This document shows, piece by piece, positions 13,626 through 20,892 of a DNA stretch of 23,532 nucleotides; position 1 is the stretch's first letter, and every line of letters starts with the position of its first letter. Location: the NCBI GenBank assembly GCA_948467695.1, contig CAOKFJ010000003.1, forward strand, positions 1-23,532, in the 5' to 3' direction. The stretch is from an uncultured Allobaculum sp. (GTDB lineage Bacteria; Bacillota_I; Bacilli_A; Erysipelotrichales; Erysipelotrichaceae). A program made the translations under genes and the position numbers. The notes beneath the pieces are model-generated. The model was not told the DNA's origin. It was given only the letters and a program-made list of their open reading frames with translations, and made no database searches.

Positions 13626-15956
13626 ATGGCAATTTTTACCATCATCAATATGTATGGAGAACTTGATCCGGTTGATCTCGATCTGTTTGGCTATGGCGAA
13701 ATCCGCGCAGGACGCGACGCCAAGTCCAATCAGATCGTTCTGCTTGATCCCGTGGTCTCAAGCTCGCAGCTGACAATCTTCAAAAACGCGCAGGGCTTCA
13801 GTTTCCACGACAATCGCTCAAGCAACGGCACAATGCTTGAACGAAATGGTCAGCGGTTTCTGTTCTCCGACCCCTACCAGATCACGCAGCTTATCGATGG
13901 CGATGTACTGCGTATCGGCGATCCGGACAATCCGCGCCGGCAGACCCTGATGCTCTTTACCGATCGCGGCACAGCTTCCGACTGGACACAATACGCCATC
14001 GGCGATGCGCCGGTGAGCATCGGCCATCACCCCAACAGCCTGATTCCCATACCGATTCTTCATGCGCCCGAACACATCGCAAGACTTTCCCGATCAAGTT
14101 TGGACGAGTGCCGCATCGATCTTGCGGGTGCTGTCGATGGCGTGCTGCTCAATGGCATTCCGCTTCGCGGCAGCGCGACTATTCAGGAGAAAGATGTGCT
14201 GACCATATGGAGCCGTCCGGTGATCTTTTCGAAAGGCTCGCTGTTCTATCGCAAGAAAACCGAAGGCATCTCTCTTTGCGCGCAGCACGTCACAAAATTT
14301 GTGCCCGCAGGCGGACGCTCGCTGTTCAACTTCAAAAAGAAAAAAATTCTCGATGACGTCACACTGACGATCGAGCCCAACCAGTTTGTCGCCATCATCG
14401 GCGGTTCGGGAGCCGGCAAGACAACGCTGATGAACGCTCTCTCGGCTTTCGATCCGAATTTTACTGGTTCGGTTCTGCTCAACGGCATGGAACTTGTGCC
14501 GAATTTCGAGCAGTTCAAAAGCGAAATCGGGTATGTTCCCCAGCAGGATATTCTTTACGAAGAATTTCCTCTGAACAAAATGCTTCAAAGCGCCGCAAAA
14601 CTGCGCATGCCTCAGACAAGCACAAGCCAGCAGATCAAAGACCGCGTCCGACAGGTTCTTGAAATGGTGGATCTGACAGCGCATGAAAAAACCGTCATTT
14701 CCAAACTGTCGGGCGGACAGAAAAAAAGGGCGAGCATCGCCGTCGAACTGCTTTCCGATCCCCAGCTGTTCTTTCTGGACGAACCGACATCCGGTCTTGA
14801 TCCGGGAACGGAAAAATCGCTGATGCTCACGCTCAACCGCCTCGCCAAGGAATACAACAAGACGATCGTCATGGTCACGCACAACATCAGCAATCTGGAG
14901 AAATGCGACCAGATTATCATGATGGAGTCGGGCGGACGTCTTGCCTTCATGGGACCGGTCGCGAAAGCGAAAACCTGGTTTGGCACCGACGAACTGTCGG
15001 ATGTCTATCAGATGCTGTCCAGCGACCGGCAGGGACTGTACAGCCAGCGCTGGAAAAACCGCGCACAGCCCATGCGGCAGACAAACCGCCATCAGCAGCA
15101 CGCCATTCGTCCCCGCGAAAAGGATACGTTCTTCCATCAGTTCGGCGTTCTTCTTTCGCGCTATTTCTCTTTGCTTTTCCGCAAGAAATCGCTAATGGCC
15201 CTGCTTGCCATACAGCCCGTCATCATCGCCGTGCTGCTCGCGCTTGTCGCCAGCGAAGACACGTTCGCGGTATACGACGATACGAAAAGCATGATGTTCT
15301 CGCTTGCCTGCGCCGCAATATGGCTCGGCCTGTTCGATACCATTCAGGACATATGCAGCGAACGCACCATCATCAAGCGCGAATACATGAACAAGCTCAA
15401 GCTTTCTTCGTATCTTTGCGCCAAGCTCGTCGTCTTCTCCTGTATCGGCATGATCCAGGCGGTTTTGATGAGCGGTATTTATATGGCGATGCTTGGACAA
15501 AGTCTCGACGGCATTCTTGTATCAAACGGCATCGTCGAAATGACAGCCGTTGTCTTCATGACGATACTCGCTTCCCAGTCGCTTGGCCTTGTCGTCAGCG
15601 CGTTAAGCCGCTCGCCGGAAAAAGCGATGGTCAGCGCGCCGTTTCTTCTGATTATTCAGCTGCTGTTTTCCGGCATCCTGTTCAAACTGGAAGGATTTGG
15701 CGAATTCATTTCGTATTTCACAATCTCGAAATGGTCCGTTGAAGGCCTTGGAAGCGTCGCCGCTCTGAACGATCTGCCTATGCGTCTCGCTCTTGAATAC
15801 CCGAACCTTCCGCTTAAAGAGCGTGAAGTGGAGGCGATTTTCGAAAGCAGCGCTTCACATCTGACCATCATTCTGCTTGTTCTGGCGCTGTTTGCATTCG
15901 TTGAACTTCTCGTCTGCGCTCTCTTTTTACGGCGGATCAAAAACGATCAGCGCTAA
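13626..15956 (+). CDS. FHA-ABC transporter fusion (FHA, FHA-like, ATPase, ABC-2 permease)
   Basis: 776 residues; AGGAG precedes the ATG. N-terminal FHA domain (about 24-98) has GRDAKSNQ and RSSNGTML, but the usual SRxH is SSSQ. A second, more degenerate FHA-like fold (about 122-200, VSIGHHPNS, GVLLNGIPL) follows. ABCG/White-type ATPase about 215-450: Walker A GGSGAGKTT (259-267), signature LSGGQ (361-365), Walker B LFFLDE (381-386), His419 in VTHN. An ABC-2 permease with about six helices fills the C-terminal third. As a half-transporter it should dimerise and export a lipid, glycan or peptide (family knowledge). The FHA part should read phosphothreonine, tying transport to a kinase such as the one at 9099-11096 (inference). 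Likely first gene of the unit reaching 18013. Confidence 0.93.
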   Translation: MAIFTIINMYGELDPVDLDLFGYGEIRAGRDAKSNQIVLLDPVVSSSQLTIFKNAQGFSFHDNRSSNGTMLERNGQRFLFSDPYQITQLIDGDVLRIGDPDNPRRQTLMLFTDRGTASDWTQYAIGDAPVSIGHHPNSLIPIPILHAPEHIARLSRSSLDECRIDLAGAVDGVLLNGIPLRGSATIQEKDVLTIWSRPVIFSKGSLFYRKKTEGISLCAQHVTKFVPAGGRSLFNFKKKKILDDVTLTIEPNQFVAIIGGSGAGKTTLMNALSAFDPNFTGSVLLNGMELVPNFEQFKSEIGYVPQQDILYEEFPLNKMLQSAAKLRMPQTSTSQQIKDRVRQVLEMVDLTAHEKTVISKLSGGQKKRASIAVELLSDPQLFFLDEPTSGLDPGTEKSLMLTLNRLAKEYNKTIVMVTHNISNLEKCDQIIMMESGGRLAFMGPVAKAKTWFGTDELSDVYQMLSSDRQGLYSQRWKNRAQPMRQTNRHQQHAIRPREKDTFFHQFGVLLSRYFSLLFRKKSLMALLAIQPVIIAVLLALVASEDTFAVYDDTKSMMFSLACAAIWLGLFDTIQDICSERTIIKREYMNKLKLSSYLCAKLVVFSCIGMIQAVLMSGIYMAMLGQSLDGILVSNGIVEMTAVVFMTILASQSLGLVVSALSRSPEKAMVSAPFLLIIQLLFSGILFKLEGFGEFISYFTISKWSVEGLGSVAALNDLPMRLALEYPNLPLKEREVEAIFESSASHLTIILLVLALFAFVELLVCALFLRRIKNDQR

Positions 15957-15996
15957 GTCCGTCCGGCAATTCTTCGCTTTGCATGAACTGCCTTTG

Positions 15997-16019
15997 CGGC
16001 AGAAAATCCATTTCTGCCG
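15997..16019 (+). repeat. Hairpin in the FHA-ABC / FHA intergenic gap
   Basis: CGGCAGAAA and TTTCTGCCG form a perfect 9-base stem with a 5-base loop and no T-tract. It sits in the 137-base gap between the two FHA genes. It could be an mRNA-processing or stability element that lets the genes be expressed at different levels from one transcript. Confidence 0.4.
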
Positions 16020-16093
16020 GCCATCTGCTTCATCACGCCGGCAGACTGAAGATTCACGTCCCCTTTTAACCGTTACATAAAGAAAGGTTCTGT

Positions 16094-17257
16094 ATGAAAC
16101 AATCCGAGTGGCGATCGATCCATCTCATTGATATTCCGCCTTATGAAAAGCCGAAATCGCCAGAGATGATTACGATTCACCCAAACATTACGCCCCTTGC
16201 CCGTCTGAAAGATCCGTACGACTCTTCCAGGCCGGCCCGAAAACGCTATCCCTCCTCCGTCTCTTCTTACGAAGAAGACTATGCTTCAAATCGCAGTTTT
16301 GATTCCATGGCTGATGCTTCGATGGGCTGCAGCCGTTCGCGCAATGACGCCCCGCAGCCTGCGCGCTCTTTTTCGCAGATCGCGCTCGAACTCGATGGCG
16401 AACAGCTGCTTTCGAAAAATGATGCCGATGACTTCGAAGAGCCGGCATACCACGCTTCGCGCAGCATCGCCGAAGAGTTCGCCGCAAGTTCAAATCCCGA
16501 AGTTTTCTGCGAAAACGACAGCCCCATCAGCGAAGAAAAACCGGAGGAAAGCCCGGTCAGCGATGTGCTTTTCCCCTCTTTTTCCACCAGCAGAAAAGAG
16601 GAAGAACATATTTTTGACGATTCCGAAAACGCCAGTCTGCCTTACGGCGCTCCAATGGATACAGATGACAGCTCTTTTTCGCAAAGCGATGGCTTCTGGT
16701 CAAATTCCTTTGCCGCCCCGGCAGATCCTATCGGCGAGAACCGTGCAGACGACACTTCCTTTGCCGCTTCTTATGGTTACGGTTCTCCTGTCGAACACGC
16801 ACCGGCATCCGCTTCTGATTTTGACGAAGAGGCGGATGACAATGCGACAAGCGTCATCAGTTCTCCCGCTGATCTGACACGAAGAAAATCGACTGCCTTT
16901 AAAGAGCGCTCGAAAAAATCTTCCCGCCAGACTGTCTCACGCGTTACACGGCAGCACTGTCCCTGGTTTTTGCGCCATCTCAATACCGGCATTGCCATGC
17001 GGCTGAGTACGCGCCCGATCATTATCGGTTCGAGCACGCGCTGCGACTATGTGATTGAATTCGACTCCAATCTTTCGCGGCGCCATCTGAGCATCGAAGT
17101 GGATGACAATCGTGTCTATGTCGAAGATCTCGGTTCCACCAACCATTCCTATATCGACAACACGCTCCTTTCCGGCCGGTGCGAACTGCAGGAAGATCAG
17201 GTGCTCCGTCTTGGCGGAAGCCAGATTTTTGAAATCCGCTACTGTGAGGAGGATTGA
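16094..17257 (+). CDS. FHA-domain protein with long acidic disordered N-region
   Basis: 387 residues; AGAAAGG precedes the ATG. Residues 1-290 are Ser/Asp/Glu/Pro-rich low complexity with no hydrophobic helix, so the protein is soluble and cytoplasmic. A basic stretch (about 258-285) leads to a C-terminal FHA domain (about 300-384) with IIIGSSTRCDYVI, NLSRRHLSIEV (Ser328, Arg329, His331) and LGSTNHSYIDN (Ser348, Thr349, Asn350). The phosphothreonine-binding core is complete apart from the GR being GS, in contrast to the FHA of the neighbouring transporter. The Ser-rich tail itself could be a kinase substrate (inference). It is followed three bases later by the next gene, so this is an operon. 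Probably an adaptor linking kinase output to the transporter or to the zinc-ribbon protein. Confidence 0.88.
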   Translation: MKQSEWRSIHLIDIPPYEKPKSPEMITIHPNITPLARLKDPYDSSRPARKRYPSSVSSYEEDYASNRSFDSMADASMGCSRSRNDAPQPARSFSQIALELDGEQLLSKNDADDFEEPAYHASRSIAEEFAASSNPEVFCENDSPISEEKPEESPVSDVLFPSFSTSRKEEEHIFDDSENASLPYGAPMDTDDSSFSQSDGFWSNSFAAPADPIGENRADDTSFAASYGYGSPVEHAPASASDFDEEADDNATSVISSPADLTRRKSTAFKERSKKSSRQTVSRVTRQHCPWFLRHLNTGIAMRLSTRPIIIGSSTRCDYVIEFDSNLSRRHLSIEVDDNRVYVEDLGSTNHSYIDNTLLSGRCELQEDQVLRLGGSQIFEIRYCEED

Positions 17258-17259
17258 TG

Positions 17260-17580
17260 ATGACCCAACCATTTACCGGCGCTCTTGTTGGAAGCCGCAC
17301 CTGGCACAATGGCGAAGCCATTGCTCTCGAAGAGCGCATTCCCGTATACTGCGCCATAACCGCAAACGGGGAACCCGATCTGTTTGATGAAAAACCGGAC
17401 GCTCCGCTTGCCGCAGTGTATTACTGCTCTCAGACGCAGGACTACGCTGTTGTTCCCTATGCGCGCATGAGCGTATTTCTCGAAAGCGGCCAGCCTTTAG
17501 GAGCTGATCGCACTTACTATCTTCCGCGCCAGAGCGCGCTTTACTTCAAAGAAAGGACATATACCCTGATTCTGGGTTAG
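17260..17580 (+). CDS. Unrecognised 106-residue protein in the FHA operon
   Basis: The start is uncertain between tandem ATGs 17257 and 17260; AGGAGG (17247-17252) is seven bases before the second and four before the first, which overlaps the upstream stop. 106 residues, no signal peptide and no membrane helix. The second half alternates polar and hydrophobic residues (AAVYYCSQTQDYAVVPY, SALYFKERTYTLIL), suggesting a small all-beta domain. No family recognised. The tight junction to the FHA gene and the 7-base gap to the zinc-ribbon gene downstream make co-expression very likely, so it is probably a dedicated partner of the FHA proteins. A very divergent FHA-like sandwich is possible but not supported by any motif. 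Confidence 0.72.
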   Translation: MTQPFTGALVGSRTWHNGEAIALEERIPVYCAITANGEPDLFDEKPDAPLAAVYYCSQTQDYAVVPYARMSVFLESGQPLGADRTYYLPRQSALYFKERTYTLILG

Positions 17581-17587
17581 ACATACG

Positions 17588-18013
17588 ATGTACAACGATA
17601 AAACACTTCCCGTTAACATGCGCTTCGATCACGGAAGCGCAAATTCTCAGCCGTACAGCAATATGCAGAACGCGTCCATGCAGCCCGGCGGTTCAAACCA
17701 GAGCGCCCTGTGCAAAGCGTATGAAGAACTCGGCCGCGCCTACTACACCTACCGCTTTGAAGAACCGACACCTGAACTGATCCAGATGTTCGACCGCATC
17801 ACCCGTCTGGAAAACGCAGCGGCGCAAAGCCAGAACGCGCCCGCAAACAGAACGCCTGTCAACGCTGCACCCGCGCAGATGAACGTCAATGCCGGCAATG
17901 CGCCTGCGGGCATGTACAACCAGGCGCCCCAGACGCGCAGATGTCCCAAATGCGGAACACCTGTAGGAAACGACAGCATCTACTGCGGTGTCTGCGGCAG
18001 CCGTCTTGTTTAA
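17588..18013 (+). CDS. Soluble protein with C-terminal zinc ribbon
   Basis: 141 residues. Polar Asn/Gln/Ser-rich head (1-38), an amphipathic helical middle (SALCKAYEELGRAYYTYRFE with a second helix PELIQMFDRITRLE, about 39-76), an Ala/Asn/Pro linker with several Met residues, and a C-terminal C4 zinc ribbon (Cys119, 122, 133, 136: CPKCGTPV, YCGVCGSRL). Unlike the other ribbon proteins of the island it has no membrane helix and carries the ribbon at the opposite end. It lies eight bases after the previous stop with a poor RBS, so translation is probably coupled. The ribbon is of the same class as those of the membrane proteins and might let it meet them at the inner face of the membrane (inference). 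Last gene of the operon. Confidence 0.8.
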   Translation: MYNDKTLPVNMRFDHGSANSQPYSNMQNASMQPGGSNQSALCKAYEELGRAYYTYRFEEPTPELIQMFDRITRLENAAAQSQNAPANRTPVNAAPAQMNVNAGNAPAGMYNQAPQTRRCPKCGTPVGNDSIYCGVCGSRLV

Positions 18014-18077
18014 GCAGGGCATCCCTTCAGATACACTCGCCGCGTTTCATCACTAACTCCCGCGATTCGCCAAACAA

Positions 18078-18120
18078 AAAATGGATTGTTCTTTTCAAAA
18101 TGAAGAACAATCCATTTTCT
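18078..18120 (+). terminator. Bidirectional intrinsic terminator
   Basis: A perfect 16-base stem (AAAATGGATTGTTCTT 18078-18093 with its complement 18103-18118) and a 9-base loop, with A/T tracts on both sides. It separates the FHA operon (+) from the lectin-like gene (-). Confidence 0.88.
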
Positions 18121-18151
18121 ATATTCTGTTTTTTTAGTCGTTATCCCGGTT

Positions 18152-19354
18152 TTAGTTGGTCATCACGTAGTGGAACACAACATCCTTGGCCTGCATCTCG
18201 GCAAGCACCTTGTCGGTGCAAAGCGCAAAATGCCAGGGATCTTCGGCCTTTTCGCCTCGGATAAGAACCACAAATGCTTCTTCGCTGCCATCGAGAAGCT
18301 CCTGACTTGGTTCCTCGTGCTCTTTATCCCAGTGCTTGTACAGAACGTTTTCGGGATCAGTCAGCGATTCCTGTTCCAGTTCGCCGGTTTCGCCAATCCA
18401 GTAGACACCATTGTCATCAGCCGGTTTGAGCGCGCCAAGAACAAAGCATCGATGTGTTTCGAGAATTTCCGGGTTTTCCTTGATCGTGGACACAAGAACA
18501 TCCAGTTCATTGTCGCTGTGCACAACGGCAAGCTCGTGTCCAAGATTGCGGGCTGCTTCACGCATCTGCTTCCAGGTCATCTGCGGCTCGGCAATGACAA
18601 ATGTATGCGCCACATCCGCTCCATCATCAATACCCGGTGTATCCGATCCGATCACGCCTTGTTCCGCTCCGCCCTGTTCAGGCGTCGAATCGCCTGAATC
18701 CTGCGGTTTCTGTTCAGAGGGCTGCTGCCCGGGTTTTTCCGACGTTTTTGCCGGATCATCTTTTTTCGTATCCGGTTTGTCTTCTTTTGTCACTACGCTT
18801 GGCAGGTCAGAAGCTCTTTTAGGTCCGTTGTATACGGATTCGTTTTTGTCGTCCGTTTTCGGCTTCTCGCTTTTCTGCGAACTCGAGTCATCGTCCACTA
18901 CAACCGCGACCGTGCTTTCCTTTTTCTTTTCGATTGTGGGCGGCACAAGCTGCTGCCCGTTTTCGACAGTGTTCTGCGCTACTGCTTCGCGATGATTCGG
19001 CTCAGAAGAAAACGGATTGCCAAGCAGCGCGAAAGCGAGTCCTCCGGCAACAAGAAGTCCGCCGATGGTTCCCCCGACAATCAGCGCTTTTTTCTGATTG
19101 TTTCTGCGGCGATTGGGGTTTGGCTTGCCGCCTGATGGCGTGGATGTATAGCTGTGATACATCTGCGAACCGCCTTGCGATGGCGTGCTGCCATAGGCAT
19201 TGGATGGTGCAATTTGCGAGGGCTCGGTGTACATATGGTGCACGGGTCCGTCAGTCGAACGGGGTGTCATTGTCGGCTTGGGCAGACGCTCGCCGCAGCC
19301 GATGCAGAAATTGACGTCAAAAGCGTTATCTCTTCCGCATTTTGGACATTTCAT
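18152..19354 (-). CDS. Zinc-ribbon, single-TM protein with C-type-lectin-like domain
   Basis: 400 residues; AAGGAG precedes the ATG. N-terminal C4 ribbon (Cys3, 6, 17, 20), a polar Ser/Pro/Gly region with repeated SYTSTPS-like units, a basic patch (NRRRNNQKKA, 81-90), a membrane helix (about 90-112), and a long Lys/Asp/Ser/Pro/Gln linker (115-245) typical of wall-spanning stalks. The outer domain (about 250-385) follows the C-type-lectin order: FVIAEPQMTWKQMREAARN, LGHELAVVHSDNELDVL, a YWIGETGELE core, YKHWDKEHEEPSQ and WHFALC. Only two Cys (303, 379) are present instead of the usual four. It may bind a glycan or protein ligand outside the cell. CTL assignment is by motif order, moderately sure. 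It shares architecture with the ribbon proteins at 6689, 7761 and 11477. Confidence 0.85.
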   Translation of the reverse strand: MKCPKCGRDNAFDVNFCIGCGERLPKPTMTPRSTDGPVHHMYTEPSQIAPSNAYGSTPSQGGSQMYHSYTSTPSGGKPNPNRRRNNQKKALIVGGTIGGLLVAGGLAFALLGNPFSSEPNHREAVAQNTVENGQQLVPPTIEKKKESTVAVVVDDDSSSQKSEKPKTDDKNESVYNGPKRASDLPSVVTKEDKPDTKKDDPAKTSEKPGQQPSEQKPQDSGDSTPEQGGAEQGVIGSDTPGIDDGADVAHTFVIAEPQMTWKQMREAARNLGHELAVVHSDNELDVLVSTIKENPEILETHRCFVLGALKPADDNGVYWIGETGELEQESLTDPENVLYKHWDKEHEEPSQELLDGSEEAFVVLIRGEKAEDPWHFALCTDKVLAEMQAKDVVFHYVMTN

Positions 19355-19380
19355 AAAGTGGTCTCCTTTCCCTCATGCTG

Positions 19381-19427
19381 CGCGATTCGCTCGGTCTTCG
19401 AAAAAAAAAAGACCGATACGAAGCGCG
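19381..19427 (-). promoter_or_regulatory. Long leader hairpin with U-rich loop
   Basis: TCGGTCTT (19391-19398) pairs exactly with AAGACCGA (19409-19416). The stem continues after a small internal loop with CGCGATTCG (19381-19389) against CGAAGCGCG (19419-19427), 8 of 9. In the minus-strand transcript the loop is a run of about eight U's and the structure ends about 12 bases before the AAGGAG of the lectin-like gene. It may modulate translation or bind a protein. Confidence 0.45.
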
Positions 19428-19453
19428 ATTCAGAGATTGTTTTTCATTGGAAA

Positions 19454-19482
19454 ATAATATGCTTGCTTTGGTTAAAGTTTAA
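19454..19482 (-). promoter_or_regulatory. Candidate promoter of the lectin-like gene
   Basis: Minus-strand TATTAT (19459-19454) is a good -10. TTAAAC (19482-19477) stands 17 bases upstream as a weak -35. Transcription from here would include the leader hairpin at 19381-19427. Confidence 0.38.
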
Positions 19483-19600
19483 TACAATCTTTTTTCATTA
19501 TGATGATTTGGGAGAGGATATCTTCTGTATCTATCGAATTTGATGCCAATGTGAGTGCTTTATCCGCATATCCCTGCAGCTATTTCCCCGAACTGAATAT

Positions 19601-19660
19601 AAAAAACACGGGTCGATCCATGTTCTGATGGAGGGCATCAAAACCGGAAACGATCCGTGC
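19601..19660 (-). terminator. Terminator of the DnaJ-like gene
   Basis: Minus-strand CACGGATCG pairs with CGACCCGTG (one mismatch). An inner TTTTGATG against CATCAGAA (7 of 8) shortens the loop, and six T's follow. It starts 20 bases past the stop at 19680. Confidence 0.65.
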
Positions 19661-19679
19661 GTATTTTCTGTGGTTGAAC

Positions 19680-20669
19680 TTACTGGCTGTTTCGCAGCGC
19701 TTTGAACTGTTCAAGCAGTTCGCGTTCTTTATCAGTCAGATCCTTGGGCACCGTGATGCGTACTTTGACGTGTTCGTCGCCGGTTGCGGATGCTGTTTTG
19801 ACACCGCGTCCTTTCAGACGAAGTTTCTGCCCGGACTGGATGCCGGCAGGAATCTTCATGGTAACTGTGCCATCGAGCGTGGGCACATCGACCTGCGTGC
19901 CAAGCGCGGCTTCGATCGCGTCCACCGCGACTTCGACAAGAATATCGTTGCCTTCTCTTTTGAACGTCGAATCCGGACGGACAGTGACTTCAAGATAGAG
20001 ATCCCCGTTGGCGCCGCCGTAAATGCCGGGTTCGCCTTTGCCGGGAATGCGGATCTTCTGTCCGTCGCGAATACCGGCAGGCACTTTGACATCCAGCGTA
20101 ATTGGATGGGTGGTGTAGTTTCCGGCTTCATCGGGTTCGGTCACATTGAAGGTAATTGTTCGCGTCGTGCCTTTGATCGAATCCATAAAATCGACGGTAA
20201 TGTTTCCATGACGGTCTTCGCCTTTGCTTGGATACTCGCGGCGCGCTCTTGAGCCGCCTCCAAAACCGCCGAAACCGCCGCCAAACAGATCATCAAAATC
20301 AAATCCGCCGCTGCTGTAGCCTGCTCCTCCGGCTCCTGCCTGACGCAGAAGATCTTCAAAGCTGAAGCCGCCCTGACCACCGCCAAAGCCGCCTCCAAAA
20401 CCGCCGTTCTGGAACTGGTTGTACACATCTTCATTGAAGTTTGGATCCAGTGCGGCTTCGCCGTATTTATCATACAGCGCACGACGTTCCGGCTTGGAGA
20501 GCGTTTCATGCGCCAGATTGATTTCCTTGAATTTTTCCTCGGCATCCGGCGCTTTGTTTACGTCCGGATGGTATTTCATCGCCAGTTTTCGATAGGCTTT
20601 TTTAATTTCCTTGTCTGTCGCATCCGGAGATACGCCCAGAATTTTATAGAGTCTAGAATTGTCAGCCAT
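19680..20669 (-). CDS. DnaJ-family co-chaperone without zinc finger (type II, CbpA-like)
   Basis: 329 residues; AAAGGA precedes the ATG. J domain 4-68 with the DnaK-stimulating HPD at 34-36, then a Gly/Phe-rich linker (about 88-142, [10 protein letters not shown] and [10 protein letters not shown]), then the two beta-sandwich substrate-binding domains (about 150-320, [50 protein letters not shown]). The four CxxCxGxG zinc repeats of type I DnaJ are absent, as in CbpA/DnaJB1-type proteins. It delivers unfolded clients to DnaK and stimulates its ATPase. It lies downstream of dnaK and dnaJ on the same strand but behind two terminators and its own promoter, so it can be expressed independently. 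Confidence 0.93.
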   Translation of the reverse strand: MADNSRLYKILGVSPDATDKEIKKAYRKLAMKYHPDVNKAPDAEEKFKEINLAHETLSKPERRALYDKYGEAALDPNFNEDVYNQFQNGGFGGGFGGGQGGFSFEDLLRQAGAGGAGYSSGGFDFDDLFGGGFGGFGGGSRARREYPSKGEDRHGNITVDFMDSIKGTTRTITFNVTEPDEAGNYTTHPITLDVKVPAGIRDGQKIRIPGKGEPGIYGGANGDLYLEVTVRPDSTFKREGNDILVEVAVDAIEAALGTQVDVPTLDGTVTMKIPAGIQSGQKLRLKGRGVKTASATGDEHVKVRITVPKDLTDKERELLEQFKALRNSQ

Positions 20670-20718
20670 ACTTCAGTCCTTTCCAAAAGCTGTATGCTTT
20701 TCTGGACAGTCTGCAACG

Positions 20719-20746
20719 ATTGTATTTGTCCTCTTTTATTTTTGAA
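20719..20746 (-). promoter_or_regulatory. Probable promoter of the type II DnaJ gene
   Basis: Minus-strand TTCAAA (20746-20741) and TACAAT (20724-20719) are 16 bases apart, four and five matches to the sigma-A consensus. The site lies just after the tandem terminators and 50 bases before the start codon. Confidence 0.5.
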
Positions 20747-20756
20747 TATTTTTACG

Positions 20757-20795
20757 AAAAGGAATGCTGAAATGACCATGAAAGCATTCCTTTTT
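20757..20795. terminator. Second terminator-like hairpin between the two dnaJ genes
   Basis: AAAAGGAATGCT (20757-20768) pairs perfectly with AGCATTCCTTTT (20783-20794) around a 14-base loop. Five T's follow on the plus strand and four on the minus. With the stronger hairpin at 20837-20877 it forms a tandem block to read-through from dnaJ. Confidence 0.65.
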
Positions 20796-20836
20796 CCGTT
20801 CGCGTTTTTTGGGGTTGCATTTCGGGCGATACGCAC

Positions 20837-20877
20837 AAAAATGCCGCGATGCAGACTGTCCGGGTCGCATCGCGGCA
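20837..20877 (-). terminator. Terminator of the zinc-finger dnaJ gene
   Basis: A perfect 11-base stem TGCCGCGATGC / GCATCGCGGCA (20842-20852 with 20867-20877) followed on the minus strand by five T's, 16 bases past the stop at 20893. Confidence 0.88.
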
Positions 20878-20892
20878 GAGATTCGTTTTGAA

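Larger units (their letters stand above)
19355..19679. other. 325-base gene-free region between lectin-like and DnaJ genes
   Basis: No gene supported. Contents: RBS of the lectin-like gene, a long leader hairpin (19381-19427), a candidate minus-strand promoter (19454-19482), an AT-rich stretch, and the terminator of the DnaJ-like gene (19601-19660). Confidence 0.5.

Noticed and set aside
14094..15137. 347-codon open frame on the minus strand
   Set aside because: Antisense to the well-supported ATPase part of the FHA-ABC gene; rich in His/Arg/Phe as expected of a shadow frame.
19520..19570. GAGTGCTTTA resembling half of a CIRCE operator
   Set aside because: The partner half TTAGCACTC is absent at the needed spacing, and it lies downstream of the chaperone genes.
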